Shown here: positions 1 through 33,806 of the stretch, one piece after another
Position numbering within the stretch: the first letter of the stretch is position 1
How the letters are laid out: each line of letters opens with the position of its first letter
Assembly: GCA_054601695.1 (NCBI GenBank)
Contig: BAAHQB010000044.1
Coordinates: 434,001-498,000, forward strand
Origin: Amorphochlora amoebiformis
Taxonomy: Eukaryota > Cercozoa > Chlorarachniophyceae
Length of the DNA: 64,000 nucleotides
Reading direction: 5' to 3'
Made by a program: the position numbers and the translations under genes
The notes under the pieces: model-generated
What the model saw: only the letters and a program-made list of their open reading frames with translations
What the model was told of the DNA's origin: nothing
Database searches by the model: none

Positions 1-402
1 GGAACGAACAATGGAGGACTACTGATATCTCACCTTGCGAAGGAAAACATAAAAAATAATGTAATTATACCATAATGCTAATTATTACACTCTTTCGTGC
101 ATGTAGTTAAGTGTAAAGACATTTTAACAGAGCCTCATGCACATACACGCAACTAAATCACGTGTTCGTTACTTAGCTCGCTCTCTACAACGAAATTGGC
201 CACAACGATATTATTCGCGACCTTCTTTTTATTGGTAAGCATTTTGAATGCCAAGAAACCAACTAATATCCAGTAAATCTGTTTTGTTGTAGACGAACTC
301 CAGATCGTTGTTAGTGGAGGAGAGGACTCGAAGATTTGTGTGTGGGCACAGGGAGCCTCGAAGCTTCCTAAATCACAGAGGTATATGCAAATATTGATAT
401 AT

Positions 403-434
<32 letters not shown>

Positions 435-777
435 GAAATATATAGGTATGTATATTATATATATATATATATATATGTGTGTGTGAGTGTGTGTGTGTGC
501 GTTTGTGTGTATGTGTGTATACATTTACACATATCTTTATATGTGTATGTGTAAATATAATTGTAAATATTGTATGTTATATATATATATATATATATAT
601 ATTGTATTATGATATATAATATATATTATATGTATATATATATTTACATATACATGTATAAATATATATGGATTCAACCTAACCCTAACCTAGATATATG
701 TTGCTCAATATGTAAAAGCACGTGCATATAGTATACACGATAAATAGAAGGAACAATATTTATACGTAAATATAATA

Positions 778-808
<31 letters not shown>

Positions 809-1043
809 ATATGTATGTATATATATAATATGTATATATATGTAAAAATATGATATAAGTGTATACATGTAAATATAAATAAGTATATATATATATATAT
901 ATATATGTGGGTGTGTGTGTGTATTTAAGCATGATTTATAACATACGTACAACATGCGGAGTTCACGCACTATATTATTTCTGCATATGTGGTATACATC
1001 TCGTATGATTTATATACATAAATATGAATATTTATATGAATAC

Positions 1044-1136
<93 letters not shown>

Positions 1137-1929
1137 ATATATATTTATATATGTATATATATGTATATATATTATTATTATTATTATTATTACTATTATT
1201 ATTATTATTACGTATGTATACATTGTATGTGTGTATTCGTGTGTGTACATTTGTTCTATATATATACATATATTGTATATATTTGTATCTAATATAAGAA
1301 TCTACAAACATACGTACATTACATATTGTTTATGTACATCCACATACATATACATGTACATTCCAGATATCTTTATTGGACATATATATATATATATATA
1401 ATATATATGTATGTAATTATATGTATATATATATATATATAAAATATATATTGTATAAAGAGTGTATATATATATATATATGTATATATAAATATATATT
1501 TATTTATTATGTATGTATATAAATGCATTTCATATTGCATGTATATACACAAAATGTGTCTAATAGTGATACTTTCAGTCATGCAAAGGCTCCAGCATCG
1601 TCCAGACAATCTCGACAATTCAATAACCGTTCGAATCCATATGGTGGATGGCGAGGACGGGGACGAGGAAGCGGACGAGGGCGAAACCAAGGGCGATGCC
1701 AAGCCCGAGGCCGAGGGCGAGGGTATAGTCGTGGGCGCGGGCGTGGTAGGGGAGGTCGACAAATGCAACGTGGTAGAGGTAAAGCTCTTTCCGGTTCTAA
1801 GCAAAAACTCACCTGGGAGTTGTGTGTGATTAAATTCAGGTCGAAGATAACCATGACTACAATGACGACTTGGAACGTATCAATGCACTAATGAGGATCC
1901 GGATGATGATGATCATCAATCTGCTCTAG
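1..1929 (+). CDS. WD40-repeat protein, C-terminal part, WDR89-like (5' end outside window)
   Basis: Seen: five exons join in frame at 1-60, 177-234, 293-380, 1579-1778 and 1847-1929 (or a last exon starting at 1840). The second and third make a WD40 blade, with GHNDIIRD followed by VVSGGEDSKICVW. Introns have GT-AG ends. Two are 116 and 58 nt, with a branch-like AACTAAT in the latter, and the third is about 1.2 kb filled with (TA)n. The fourth exon encodes a tail of RG/GRG repeats, suggestive of RNA binding or arginine methylation. The last acceptor is ambiguous: CAG at 1839 gives a stop after three residues, AAG at 1846 gives an acidic end and a stop at 1927. Known: WDR89 proteins end with a similar GG(E/D)D blade and a basic tail. 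Inferred: a WDR89-type scaffold. The identity is less sure than the WD40 assignment. Confidence 0.7.
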
Positions 1930-2145
1930 CTGCTAGATCTAGACTATCTAGATCTTAGATGATCAACTTTATGACTCAGTTAAATTCAAATCATGAATAT
2001 TGACTTGTTAAACTTGAAAAATCTTATGTTCCAGAAACTAGAGTAATTGATTGTCTAAAACTATTACTAGTAATAATTCTAGTAATTTGATCATTTCAAC
2101 ATAGATTATGTATGGTTATAGTAAAATAACTTAAAAGTCGCCTAG

Positions 2146-17905
<15,760 letters not shown>

Positions 17906-18335
17906 GTCCAGGATCTGGTAAAACGCACATATTTACAAATCGGTTTATCTGTTCAGTCCGAGATCTATTTAAAGTACACAAGTTACATGTATCAGTTTGT
18001 ATGTCCATGTTCAAATCCTGTTTTGTAGTATACATGTTACATGTAATAGTTTCTATTAACTACGCGTATCTACACATATACATACAACACATATACGAAT
18101 TGTGTACAAGTTTATGAGGTATATATATATATATATATGTATAAAGAAAAAGAAGCTATACACACATATATATATATATAAATACATATATATATATATA
18201 GATATATATACATTTGTATATATATATATATTTATATATATATGTATGTATATATATATATATATATATATGTATTATTTTCACATCTATGTACATACAT
18301 ATATATATATATATATACATATATTTATATATACA

Positions 18336-18453
<118 letters not shown>

Positions 18454-18523
18454 CACATTCATTTTACACACACACACACACACACACACTATATATATAT
18501 ATATATATATTATATATTATATA

Positions 18524-18554
<31 letters not shown>

Positions 18555-18570
18555 CGTATGTATATGTACA

Positions 18571-18604
<34 letters not shown>

Positions 18605-18627
18605 CATACATACATATATATATATAT

Positions 18628-18663
<36 letters not shown>

Positions 18664-18756
18664 TACAGCCACATTATTTTCACATATGTGTGTACATACA
18701 TACATATATACATATATATTAGTGTATATATATATGTATTATATTATGTATCTATG

Positions 18757-18787
<31 letters not shown>

Positions 18788-18816
18788 TTATAATATATAT
18801 ATATTTATAAATATAT

Positions 18817-18860
<44 letters not shown>

Positions 18861-18862
18861 TA

Positions 18863-18954
<92 letters not shown>

Positions 18955-18965
18955 TATATATATAT

Positions 18966-19007
<42 letters not shown>

Positions 19008-19043
19008 CATTTATATATATATATATACATATATAAATAATAC

Positions 19044-19074
<31 letters not shown>

Positions 19075-19122
19075 CATATATATGTACATTGATATATAAT
19101 ACACGAATGCATATATATTAGT

Positions 19123-19187
<65 letters not shown>

Positions 19188-19223
19188 ATGTTTAATATAT
19201 TTCTATACATATATTACATGCAT

Positions 19224-19325
<102 letters not shown>

Positions 19326-19326
19326 G

Positions 19327-19378
<52 letters not shown>

Positions 19379-19451
19379 TATATATATATATACAACTATA
19401 TGAAGACATTATATACATATACACACACATATATATAGAAATATAAATATG

Positions 19452-19482
<31 letters not shown>

Positions 19483-19490
19483 TTTATATT

Positions 19491-19555
<65 letters not shown>

Positions 19556-19578
19556 AGATAATATATGTATTTGTATAC

Positions 19579-19621
<43 letters not shown>

Positions 19622-19708
19622 TAATATATGTATTTGTATACATATATATACATATAAATACATATATATGTATGTATATACATATATGTATATATATATA
19701 TACATATG

Positions 19709-19739
<31 letters not shown>

Positions 19740-19797
19740 ATATGCATGTATATGTGCGTGCATCTAAATGTATTTATATATATAGATATATCCATCC

Positions 19798-19841
<44 letters not shown>

Positions 19842-19848
19842 GTACAAG

Positions 19849-20103
19849 ATTTGACGGTTCGACCTGTTTGATGATCTTCTCAGGGCCTACCGACTGCAGT
19901 AGTACATATATATATATATATATATATATATGTTTTTGTATGCATATATGGTATGTACATATATGAATATATATAATATACAATATATATGTGTGTATAT
20001 GTGTGTATACATATTGATATATGTGTATATGTGTTTTATATGTGTATATGATATGTGTATATATGTGCATACAATTACATGTATATAATATATATATATA
20101 TAC

Positions 20104-20151
<48 letters not shown>

Positions 20152-20361
20152 TACATATATATTGTGTATATAAATATGTGTACTTCATAATATATATGTA
20201 ATACATATATAGCAAATATCATAGATTCGTACTTCCACTTCCACCACACCTGCTCGGGTGTCTACCGACAAAACGCGCACGACCCTACTGAAACCCTACA
20301 TGTATATTAGTACATATTAATCTATTATTTTGAATTTCATTTACATGTATATATATGAATA

Positions 20362-20436
<75 letters not shown>

Positions 20437-20465
20437 GGGATATTTACATACACACACACACACAC

Positions 20466-20500
<35 letters not shown>

Positions 20501-20574
20501 CATATTTAATGTACACGTTCATATGTTTGCATGTATGTATAAATAAATATATAAATGTGTGTAAATATATATAA

Positions 20575-20618
<44 letters not shown>

Positions 20619-20692
20619 ATAGATATCTAAAATAAGTATTTTGGTAGCCTCAAAGATCTATTATCTCGAATCAATGCGACGAGTTGTTTTAA
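19849..20692 (+). CDS. Unknown protein, three 3'-terminal exons (partial)
   Basis: Exons 19849-19901, 20225-20301 and 20648-20692 (ending TAA) join in phase with GT-AG introns. They read [17 protein letters not shown], then a Cys- and His-rich stretch with YFHFHHTC and a TETLH end, then [14 protein letters not shown]. The content suggests an extracellular or metal-binding segment, but I recognise no family. The first exon enters with one base, so more coding must lie upstream, and I did not find it in the TA-rich sequence between 17906 and 19848. The opposite strand is also partly open in each island, so the strand is a judgement based on phase agreement and the terminal stop. Confidence 0.45.
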
Positions 20693-20775
20693 CCCTAACC
20701 CAAATCACCTAACCCTAACCTAAAAGCTCTCTTCGACCCTAAAACCCTCCCAAACTTCATCCTTAACCCTATCGC
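20690..20775. repeat. Degenerate CCCTAA-like repeat
   Basis: Short run of AACCCTAACCC and decayed units immediately after the stop codon of the preceding partial gene. Confidence 0.7.
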
Positions 20776-20984
20776 CGACAATAATCCAACTATGCCGAAT
20801 GATATCACGAACCGAAGTTGAACCTTATAATTCGTGATATGTGTATGTGTATATATTTTTACATACACATATACAAATACATATATATATATATATATGT
20901 ATATATTATATATAAATATATTACATATGTATATACATGTATGCATTTAAATATATGTATATTATATTTTATACATATATACGT

Positions 20985-21080
<96 letters not shown>

Positions 21081-21142
21081 GTATATGTGTATATGTGTAT
21101 ATAGATATGTGTATATAAAGAGAGAGAGAGAGAAAGTGAAAC

Positions 21143-21207
21143 CTCTGGTGGCCACTTGGCGTATATAAGCTGCCCTCGCTTCAGAGAGTTTAGGTTCTCC
21201 GCGATAT
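21143..21207 (-). CDS. Orphan exon candidate, function unknown
   Basis: A 65-nt island has a good acceptor (ATTTACAG) on its right and a GTTTCA donor on its left. It reads [20 protein letters not shown] on the minus strand. A second minus frame is also open, and so is a plus-strand reading with a GTAAAT donor. I could not link it to neighbours with consistent phase, so strand and frame are tentative. Confidence 0.3.
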
Positions 21208-21249
21208 CTGTAAATATCATATGTAATTACTCCATAATTATAGATGTGC

Positions 21250-21281
<32 letters not shown>

Positions 21282-21318
21282 TTACATAAATATACATCTA
21301 TAATACCATATACACATA

Positions 21319-21365
<47 letters not shown>

Positions 21366-21505
21366 TGATATTTATAAATTTACATTAATATTCCATTCTT
21401 ACATGTATGTATTAATACACATATATAAATATATTACATATAATATATATATATATATATATGTATATATATTACAGAAATTTGTATGTATTTATACATG
21501 CATAT

Positions 21506-21540
<35 letters not shown>

Positions 21541-21549
21541 CACACATAC

Positions 21550-21583
<34 letters not shown>

Positions 21584-21610
21584 GTGTATATATGTATGTA
21601 TATGTGTATA

Positions 21611-21720
<110 letters not shown>

Positions 21721-21781
21721 CATAATATATGTATATATATACATATATATGTGTATATGTATGTATATAAATACATGTAAG

Positions 21782-21820
<39 letters not shown>

Positions 21821-21853
21821 CATAATATATATATGTGTGTATATCTATGTATG

Positions 21854-21892
<39 letters not shown>

Positions 21893-21954
21893 GTATATAT
21901 ATATATATATATATATTTATATAATACATATGTATGTACATAAATATATTTATG

Positions 21955-21988
<34 letters not shown>

Positions 21989-22003
21989 GTGTGTGTGTGT
22001 GTT

Positions 22004-22060
<57 letters not shown>

Positions 22061-22084
22061 TGAAAAGTATATAATATGTACACA

Positions 22085-22690
22085 TTTCAATAATTATGAA
22101 AATATACTCCAATGCGCACAATCATAGCAATCAAAATTATACGCACTGGAGCGCTGCTTTCTGCGCCTTAGCCGACCCGACCATACACGAGATACACCTC
22201 TGTTTACATACATATCCCACACCAACCACACACCAAATATACAACCGAACAAACAACCGAACGTATATCCAATGAATGTTATGCGACACGGTGTTTGGAG
22301 GGCGAGGCAAGCGTATACAATCCTATTTCCGTACTAATAAGAGCAGCCTATCTCATGTACCGCAGAGAAATAACATAACCAAAACCCCAAATCAATAGTG
22401 TGACCTGACGACACTCACGGGCAGCCGGACGACCTTCGTTACGAGTCCGAAGGCTGACATCGCCCACCGCAAGCCCCCCAAGAAATGAGAACGACCAAAA
22501 GAGCAAATCTCAGATGAGCGGAACCTGTCTTCCTCTCTAGACCTCTAAACCCCTTTACCCACCGGCAAGGGCTGGCCCCCCTCCTACAAGTCCATGGATT
22601 TTCCTTTGTGTTCGAATCTGCCACCCAGGCTTCCCGATTGCACCCTAGAAATCAAAACAAGCGAATCAGCGCACCCCCCCTTTTATATAT
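22085..22690. other. Non-repetitive island, probably coding, strand unresolved
   Basis: About 600 bp of normal composition. On the plus strand an ATG at 22276 opens 27 codons up to a GTACCG donor at 22357, which could join a terminal exon starting near 22399 (reading DLTTLTGSRTTF, ending HRKPPKK). The minus strand also holds open segments ending at strong donors, for example GTGAGT after VTKVVRLP. These cannot be decided by eye. Confidence 0.35.
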
Positions 22691-22704
22691 AAGGCTTGTT
22701 CCAG

Positions 22705-23192
22705 GACCCTGAAGAACCGATTTTTCAGCCGGAGGAAAGACCCTTCGATAGAAGCCTAGTAACATACTACATGTCTGTGGTTTGGGGGAATATGGAGGGT
22801 CATACCAGGCAGGAGGAGAGAGAAAGCAGGCACAGCAGAACGCCGGATACGGCCATGCGAAATCTCGGAACCCAGGTATCACACTTGATATGTAAATATT
22901 TATGATTAGATATATAAATAAGGAACTAAAGTTATGCTCTATATATCAAATTACATATATTGATAAAGAGTGTACGATATGCCATATATCCAGTTGTAAG
23001 ATATACCAAGTTTGCGAATGGGTTCTGGCTGACATTGGAAGGGATCATTGGGAGCGCACATGCACAATACAGGTAACAGAAATACCTCCAAGGACTGCAG
23101 ATAGGATGGATAATGTGTGTGTGTGGTCAGAAGCTCGAGCCCCGTGGATATGGACCCCAACGGTCAGAACCCCCTCTCGTGCTCTCATTTAG
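22705..23192 (+). CDS. Unknown protein, two exons (partial)
   Basis: Exon 22705-22875 (57 codons, DPEEPIFQPEERPFDR... HTRQEERESRHSRTPD... NLGTQ) has a CAG acceptor and a CAG|GTATCA donor. It joins exon 23001 onward (IYQVCEWVLADIGRDHWER...) in phase 0 across a 125-nt intron. The frame then reads through a possible donor at 23073 to TAG at 23192; alternatively that donor is used. The first part is charged and hydrophilic, the second helical. I recognise no family. The 5' end is not identified. Confidence 0.45.
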
Positions 23193-23403
23193 GGATAGGC
23201 GTTTGCTGGCCTTAGAAGGATTAAATGTTGGATGGTTAAGGGTTTAGACACCAGATACGAGTAATAAATATGTTATTCTATTGAAGACGATGACGTAATC
23301 GTCGGATATTAGCACTCAGTACATTCACTATGATACACGTGGTCATGACGAGGCTACATATCTGATATTGTTATATAAATATTATATAATAATATTATAT
23401 ATA

Positions 23404-23442
<39 letters not shown>

Positions 23443-23580
23443 GTATATATATAATATATATTCTATATATATATATATATATATATAGTATACGTGTGAT
23501 GATACACCAGACACACATCTAGACATAGCCAGATAGCTGACCTTATATGCAGAGATATCACACACATCTACACACACCTA

Positions 23581-23616
<36 letters not shown>

Positions 23617-23637
23617 CTAGATAATATATATATATCT

Positions 23638-23702
<65 letters not shown>

Positions 23703-23703
23703 T

Positions 23704-23738
<35 letters not shown>

Positions 23739-24025
23739 TCTAGATATTAGATATATATACTCTGGATACTACTAGACTATAGCATACGATGATATATATA
23801 TCATAGTATGTTATCTTAGGTTATACTAGTTCTAGTAGTTATACATACATATCCTCTAGGTTATAATATGACTATTGAACAGTATTCGTTATTGATTGCA
23901 TAATTTCACAAATTAAATAAAGCCTTAACAATGCCCATGCATATGGGACGCATTCCTCTAGTTCCTGTCCGCGATCAGACTACCTGGAGACATTGAGAGC
24001 CACTCGCTTCACATTAAAACCTGTT
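23193..24025. other. Intergenic region between convergent genes
   Basis: (TA)n blocks with TCTAGATA-type palindromes near 23614-23640 and 23737-23760, then ordinary AT-rich sequence. No convincing exon seen. Confidence 0.6.
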
Positions 24026-27384
<3,359 letters not shown>

Positions 27385-27502
27385 GACAGGCCCCACAGCT
27401 CACTTGGCTCAACGGAGTGTAAGATTGGGGAGCTATGACTTATATAGATGTCCCACCCTCGTCCCGAAGACAGGAGTGACACGTGTCTACTCTGGCTGCA
27501 AA
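27385..27502. promoter_or_regulatory. Short divergent promoter between ankyrin and GST genes
   Basis: Only 118 bp separate the ankyrin-gene ATG (minus, 27384-27382) from the preferred GST ATG (plus, 27503). The GST frame stays open back to an ATG at 27383 that overlaps the other start codon in a CATG palindrome. I see no TATA box or named element. Inferred: a shared bidirectional promoter. Confidence 0.5.
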
Positions 27503-28169
27503 ATGACTTCAAGGAAAGCATTCGCGCGAACGCGGCGCCTTGGTCTCAAAACTCCCCTCCGAAACGGAAAATTAACTGTATTTGGTCGACCGAGCTCCAG
27601 CAATACCCAAAAGGTCTTATGGGCTCTTCAGGAGGCTAACGTGGTGTATAATCTCGTATTGTCGTCGGCACGGTGACGATGACTGCAATGAAACCTTCGT
27701 ATCACCTGACACGCCTACAAAATGAGAATTCCACAGTATCATACAACAATTCGATTGGATCTTTATTTTCCCACAGATATTTTTAAACATGACTAAGCTT
27801 CTACCACTTTTGACATGACTATGCTGTCTACCAGTCTCGGCCCCGGATCTTCCTACCTTATTGAAACAACAGGAACCAAGCCTTATGGCGTCGTCGATAC
27901 CCCATCATTTGTGCGTCTCAACCCCCACCGTGGTAAATTTACATGTGCTGTATCATGTGGACGTATACAACACGTTCTTCTTGCAATTGAAACCTTCAAG
28001 TTACTGTTATTCACGTATCGTAGTATCCAACGTCATAACCTAAGCAAAGCTAGCCATCACCCCAAAGATGCCAAACTAGATTAACATGACCCATCAGGCC
28101 TTCCTACTCTCACCTTATCTAATTACGATTTCGGGGGCGCTGAAAATGGTACTTGAATATATAAATATG

Positions 28170-28233
<64 letters not shown>

Positions 28234-28375
28234 CATAATATATATAATATATAATATATATATATATATGTATATTATATAATATATATATATATATATA
28301 TAAATATATATACATATATATATATATATATGTACATATAATATAATATATATATATAGATATATATTTATATTT

Positions 28376-28423
<48 letters not shown>

Positions 28424-28467
28424 TACATATATATTATGTATATATATATATATGCATGTATATTATC

Positions 28468-28502
<35 letters not shown>

Positions 28503-28770
28503 TACATACATATATATATATATATATATATCAATGTATATGTTTGCACACGCATGTATGAAAGATACACACACAAAAAATATCTATCACAATGTTCACA
28601 GAAGCGACCTCCGAAATCGAGCCTCCAGCAATCTGGGAATCCCACACGTGTCTTCGTTACATCGCCAATCGTTTCCTGCCTTCCCTCCTCCTCTCCAACT
28701 CCGATGCCTCTGCTGACGATGGATGTACTATATGTATAACTGTGGATAGAAGATATAGTTACATATATAC

Positions 28771-28814
<44 letters not shown>

Positions 28815-28944
28815 GTATACAAACATACACGCATATATATATGTATATATATTTATATATATATATATATATACATGTATACAAATATATATATATATAT
28901 ATATATTTGTGTATATATATTTATATATGTGCATGATGTGCATG

Positions 28945-28975
<31 letters not shown>

Positions 28976-28998
28976 GTATATATATATATATATGTATG

Positions 28999-29053
<55 letters not shown>

Positions 29054-29071
29054 TATACATATAAATTATAC

Positions 29072-29153
<82 letters not shown>

Positions 29154-29194
29154 GTATATATATAATATATATATATAAATTTATATAGATATAT

Positions 29195-29228
<34 letters not shown>

Positions 29229-29331
29229 TACAACTATATATATATATATATGTATATATAAATATACATATATATATATATATATATTAATATATATGTG
29301 AGTTATACAGTAATACACACACACACACAAA

Positions 29332-29380
<49 letters not shown>

Positions 29381-29416
29381 GAGTTATAGTAATACACACA
29401 CACAATAACAAATATA

Positions 29417-29452
<36 letters not shown>

Positions 29453-29491
29453 GTAGTCGTACAGTAATACACACACACAAATATATGTATC

Positions 29492-29525
<34 letters not shown>

Positions 29526-29548
29526 TATATAATATATATATATGTATA

Positions 29549-29580
<32 letters not shown>

Positions 29581-30217
29581 ATATATATACACATATATAA
29601 ATAAACAAATATATATATATACATGTAATATGTATATAGTCATGATGTTCCTAATCCCACACACCCAATACCTTGCGAAGATCTTTTATGGCGTCGCGCG
29701 GGGGTGGAGATGTGGATGGACTGGATCCTAGCCAATTTCCACGACGCAAATCATAACTACATCGACCAGGCGTACCTTAACCGTAGCCCAAGACCTTCTA
29801 ACACTTTCTTATCAAACCCTTCTGGCGCTGGCCCCAACTCTCTTTCTCGTTAAATAAGTATTAAACTGTTAGTATCCAAACCCTACCCCTAATTCGTTCT
29901 TATCCCAAGCCACCCTTAACCCTAGGTTGCTCGAACCCCCCCAGAGAACCGTGATGAGGGTAATGAGGAGACTAATACTACGTAATGTTTGGTTAGAAGC
30001 CTAATAATCGTATTAGGACTTTACCGTCGATCGCATGAGTCGTACATATCTCTGTTTATGACAGTTGAGTCCCATCTTGCGAATATCAATGGGGTACGTG
30101 AAGATTGTGTTATTGGACTGCTGTAACGACACAAATATATAGATATCTTGTGTATGAAGTACACACACACGCATGTATATATATACATATATATATATAT
30201 ATGTGTATATATGTGTG

Positions 30218-30256
<39 letters not shown>

Positions 30257-30627
30257 TTGTGTGTGTGCGTATGTGGATACAACACACATATACATATACA
30301 CATATATATGTGTGTGTGTGTGTGTGTGCATAATCCAAATGCAATTTAATCTTATGTGCACCTGTCTTACATGATATTCTATATTTCCTTAATGTAGATT
30401 TTCCATATATTACCTTGTAAAACATATATATATATATATATATGTTTTTCCATATTATATCTAACATACGTATGTATTGTATATTCAAAAACATCAGGGT
30501 AGGGAGCCTTCATCGTTCCCGTCGATCTGTGAGGGGGCTTCGGATCTCACAGCAGCAGATATTGTTCTGGGGACCGAACTTAATCGGTATATGTTTTCGT
30601 TTACCTGTAATTGATGCATAGGTATAC

Positions 30628-30666
<39 letters not shown>

Positions 30667-30725
30667 TATATATGTATTATAATATATATATATATATATT
30701 ATATATATTATATATATATATTTTA

Positions 30726-30821
<96 letters not shown>

Positions 30822-30847
30822 ATGCTTATACATAAATATATACACAT

Positions 30848-30903
<56 letters not shown>

Positions 30904-30917
30904 CACGAAGTACGCAT

Positions 30918-30971
<54 letters not shown>

Positions 30972-31024
30972 CACTAAGTACGCATACTTATAGTATATAC
31001 ACATATGCATATGTTATTTATGAA

Positions 31025-31057
<33 letters not shown>

Positions 31058-31078
31058 GCATATATATGTATAAATATG

Positions 31079-31123
<45 letters not shown>

Positions 31124-31124
31124 T

Positions 31125-31180
<56 letters not shown>

Positions 31181-31275
31181 TTGTAAACATGTGTCCATAT
31201 ACATCGATGTATATATAATATATACTATATGCATACATATAATTATTTATATACATCTATATGTTTACATATGTA

Positions 31276-31310
<35 letters not shown>

Positions 31311-31647
31311 TTATATATTTTATATATATATATATGCATTGTTTTTACATAAGGTAATATGACTTCTTAAGTATGCAATCCATATATATAAATTGTTCAA
31401 TAAATAAATGCGCATACATGTATTCAACATATTTATACATATATGTCTGTTCGTGTTCGTCTTTATGGTGCGTGTGTCTAAATGTATTTGTATATGCACA
31501 TTACATATAACTATGCAAAAGCACTATATATATAATATATATATATAGGTGGTACCTGTGCTGGATTGCACTGCGGAAAGATGCTGTGTTTCTCCCAGTA
31601 GAAGCAGACTTCAAACATTTGGGGTACTGTGTATTGACACATTCTGC

Positions 31648-31691
<44 letters not shown>

Positions 31692-31756
31692 TACATGTAT
31701 ATATATATATATATTTATGTATATATATATATATATATAAATTTATATATGTGTGT

Positions 31757-31816
<60 letters not shown>

Positions 31817-31834
31817 GTGTGTGTGTCAGTGTGT

Positions 31835-31881
<47 letters not shown>

Positions 31882-32168
31882 CATACATACACATATATAT
31901 ATATATATATATGTGGTGTGTGTGTACACTAGTATATATGTGTATACCTATACACAGATACATATATAAATATTTATATTTTTATATATAACACTCAGAT
32001 ATAATCAATACTAAGTACGATACATTACACGTGTACAGGCATTTTTACTCGAGTTTGATGCATCGAGAGCCTTTCCTAAAGGCTGTCTTCGCTGCAGAGT
32101 GCGAGCACCATGGCTTAGATCCGGAAAACGTCCGTATACAAGCTCAGTCGACATGGCCATGTCGCTAA
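27503..32168 (+). CDS. Glutathione S-transferase family protein, about 283 aa
   Basis: Modelled exons: 27503-27672, 27835-27932, 28098-28148, 28602-28724, 29681-29782, 29945-29959, 30065-30093, 30498-30606, 31599-31623, 32039-32168 (TAA). The total is 852 nt in frame. The thioredoxin-like N domain shows [42 protein letters not shown] and [15 protein letters not shown], where the Ser of GRPSS and the ES pair bind glutathione in this family. The helical C domain shows [29 protein letters not shown] and [20 protein letters not shown]. About 25 extra N-terminal residues precede the fold and may be a targeting peptide. The 15-nt and 29-nt exons and the end of exon 29681 are the least certain; a further small exon may be missing there. 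Expected role: glutathione conjugation or peroxide detoxification. Confidence 0.8.
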
Positions 32169-32215
32169 ATTATCATGGCGGCATGTACGCATGTCGCTAA
32201 ATTATCATGGCGGCA
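32158..32215. repeat. 26-bp direct repeat across the GST stop codon
   Basis: CATGTCGCTAAATTATCATG plus GCGGCA occurs at 32158-32183 and again at 32190-32215, separated by 6 bp. The first copy carries the GST TAA. Confidence 0.85.
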
Positions 32216-32280
32216 AGACTCTGTGCTTAAGTTAATCTATTAGTTTTTTTGGATACCTATTGATATTATTGTATTGTTAC

Positions 32281-32364
<84 letters not shown>

Positions 32365-32599
32365 GTATGTATGTGTAGTATGTATATATTATATATATAT
32401 ACGTTATATAGATACATACAAATATATATATATATATATATATATGTGTGTATATATGTATGTGTGTATATATGTATATATATATTAGTACAGATATATT
32501 ATAAATATATGTACAATACTTATATATACATATATATATCCCCACACACATATATATATATATACATATGTATACGTGTATATATATTTTTATTTTATA

Positions 32600-32637
<38 letters not shown>

Positions 32638-32641
32638 AGTC

Positions 32642-32690
<49 letters not shown>

Positions 32691-32792
32691 AGTATATATA
32701 AGTATATGTATTTAGTATAACATAATATTGTACATAGCCGCTCGGTGAGTCTATGCCAACGGTTAGTATCTAGGGTGTGGTGTGGTATATGT

Positions 32793-32840
<48 letters not shown>

Positions 32841-32903
32841 ACTTTCGGGACATCTAGTATATTAAATCATAATTGTAAATGCATACAAATATATGAGAAC
32901 TTC

Positions 32904-32947
<44 letters not shown>

Positions 32948-33018
32948 TATATAAATTACATTTTTGAATAAAATTACATGCATATGCACCATGATATATA
33001 CTCCGATGTTATCTATCA

Positions 33019-33067
<49 letters not shown>

Positions 33068-33168
33068 TGCATATCAGTATATCTATATATATATATATAT
33101 ATTCATTGAAATATATATATTACATATTTACACACACACACACATATATATATATATATGTATCATAG

Positions 33169-33201
<33 letters not shown>

Positions 33202-33223
33202 GTACATATCTATGCATATACTA

Positions 33224-33261
<38 letters not shown>

Positions 33262-33278
33262 ATGATGTACTTATATCA

Positions 33279-33327
<49 letters not shown>

Positions 33328-33442
33328 GATATAATTGACATATATATATACATATATATATATAATATACATGTATAGTCACATACATACACACACATAT
33401 ACACAGATATGTATATATATACATACACATATATATATACAT

Positions 33443-33477
<35 letters not shown>

Positions 33478-33806
33478 ATATATATATATAGTCTGGTTGA
33501 ATTGGAGGCGTTCATTCATCATAAGTTCTTATAGCCCATACAGTATGAGATGGAAGGGCATTACTCTCGTTGTTCCAGTCGAAATTCAACTGGGTTGCCG
33601 CCACAATGGACAGCACATGGGACGAGGACCTAACGTGACGCTCCTGCTAAATAGAGCCCCGAACAGCCTATGCCAACGGTCGACACCGAACGACAGTAAT
33701 CCTTACAAATTGTTTGTTAGAAATTGTTGATTCTAGTGGGGGCATTGAGAAGTACGATTTAAAGGAATGGTGGGCTATAGAAGTATTTCGTTACCTGAGT
33801 GATGCT
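32216..33806. other. Mostly TA repeats; one unassigned island at 33480-33780
   Basis: TA and CA microsatellites fill most of it. Between about 33490 and 33730 the plus strand is open (includes GITLVVPVEIQLGCRHNG) up to a TGA, but I see no start or clear splice context and no family. A short island at 32735-32790 shares TATGCCAACGGT with 33670. Confidence 0.4.

Noticed and set aside
1024-1401. Long open frames rich in Tyr-Ile repeats, here and in many places
   Set aside because: They are direct translations of (TA)n, (CA)n and (ATT)n microsatellites, open because TATA repeats contain no stop in that frame. None has non-repeat content of its own.
30489-30606. Minus-strand open exon reading [18 protein letters not shown]
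   Set aside because: The plus strand of the same island encodes [16 protein letters not shown], a hallmark of the GST C domain, in phase with the other GST exons.
31535-31640. Minus-strand open exon reading [18 protein letters not shown]
   Set aside because: The island gives the 25-nt plus-strand GST exon EADFKHLG in the required phase between the ADI exon and the last exon.
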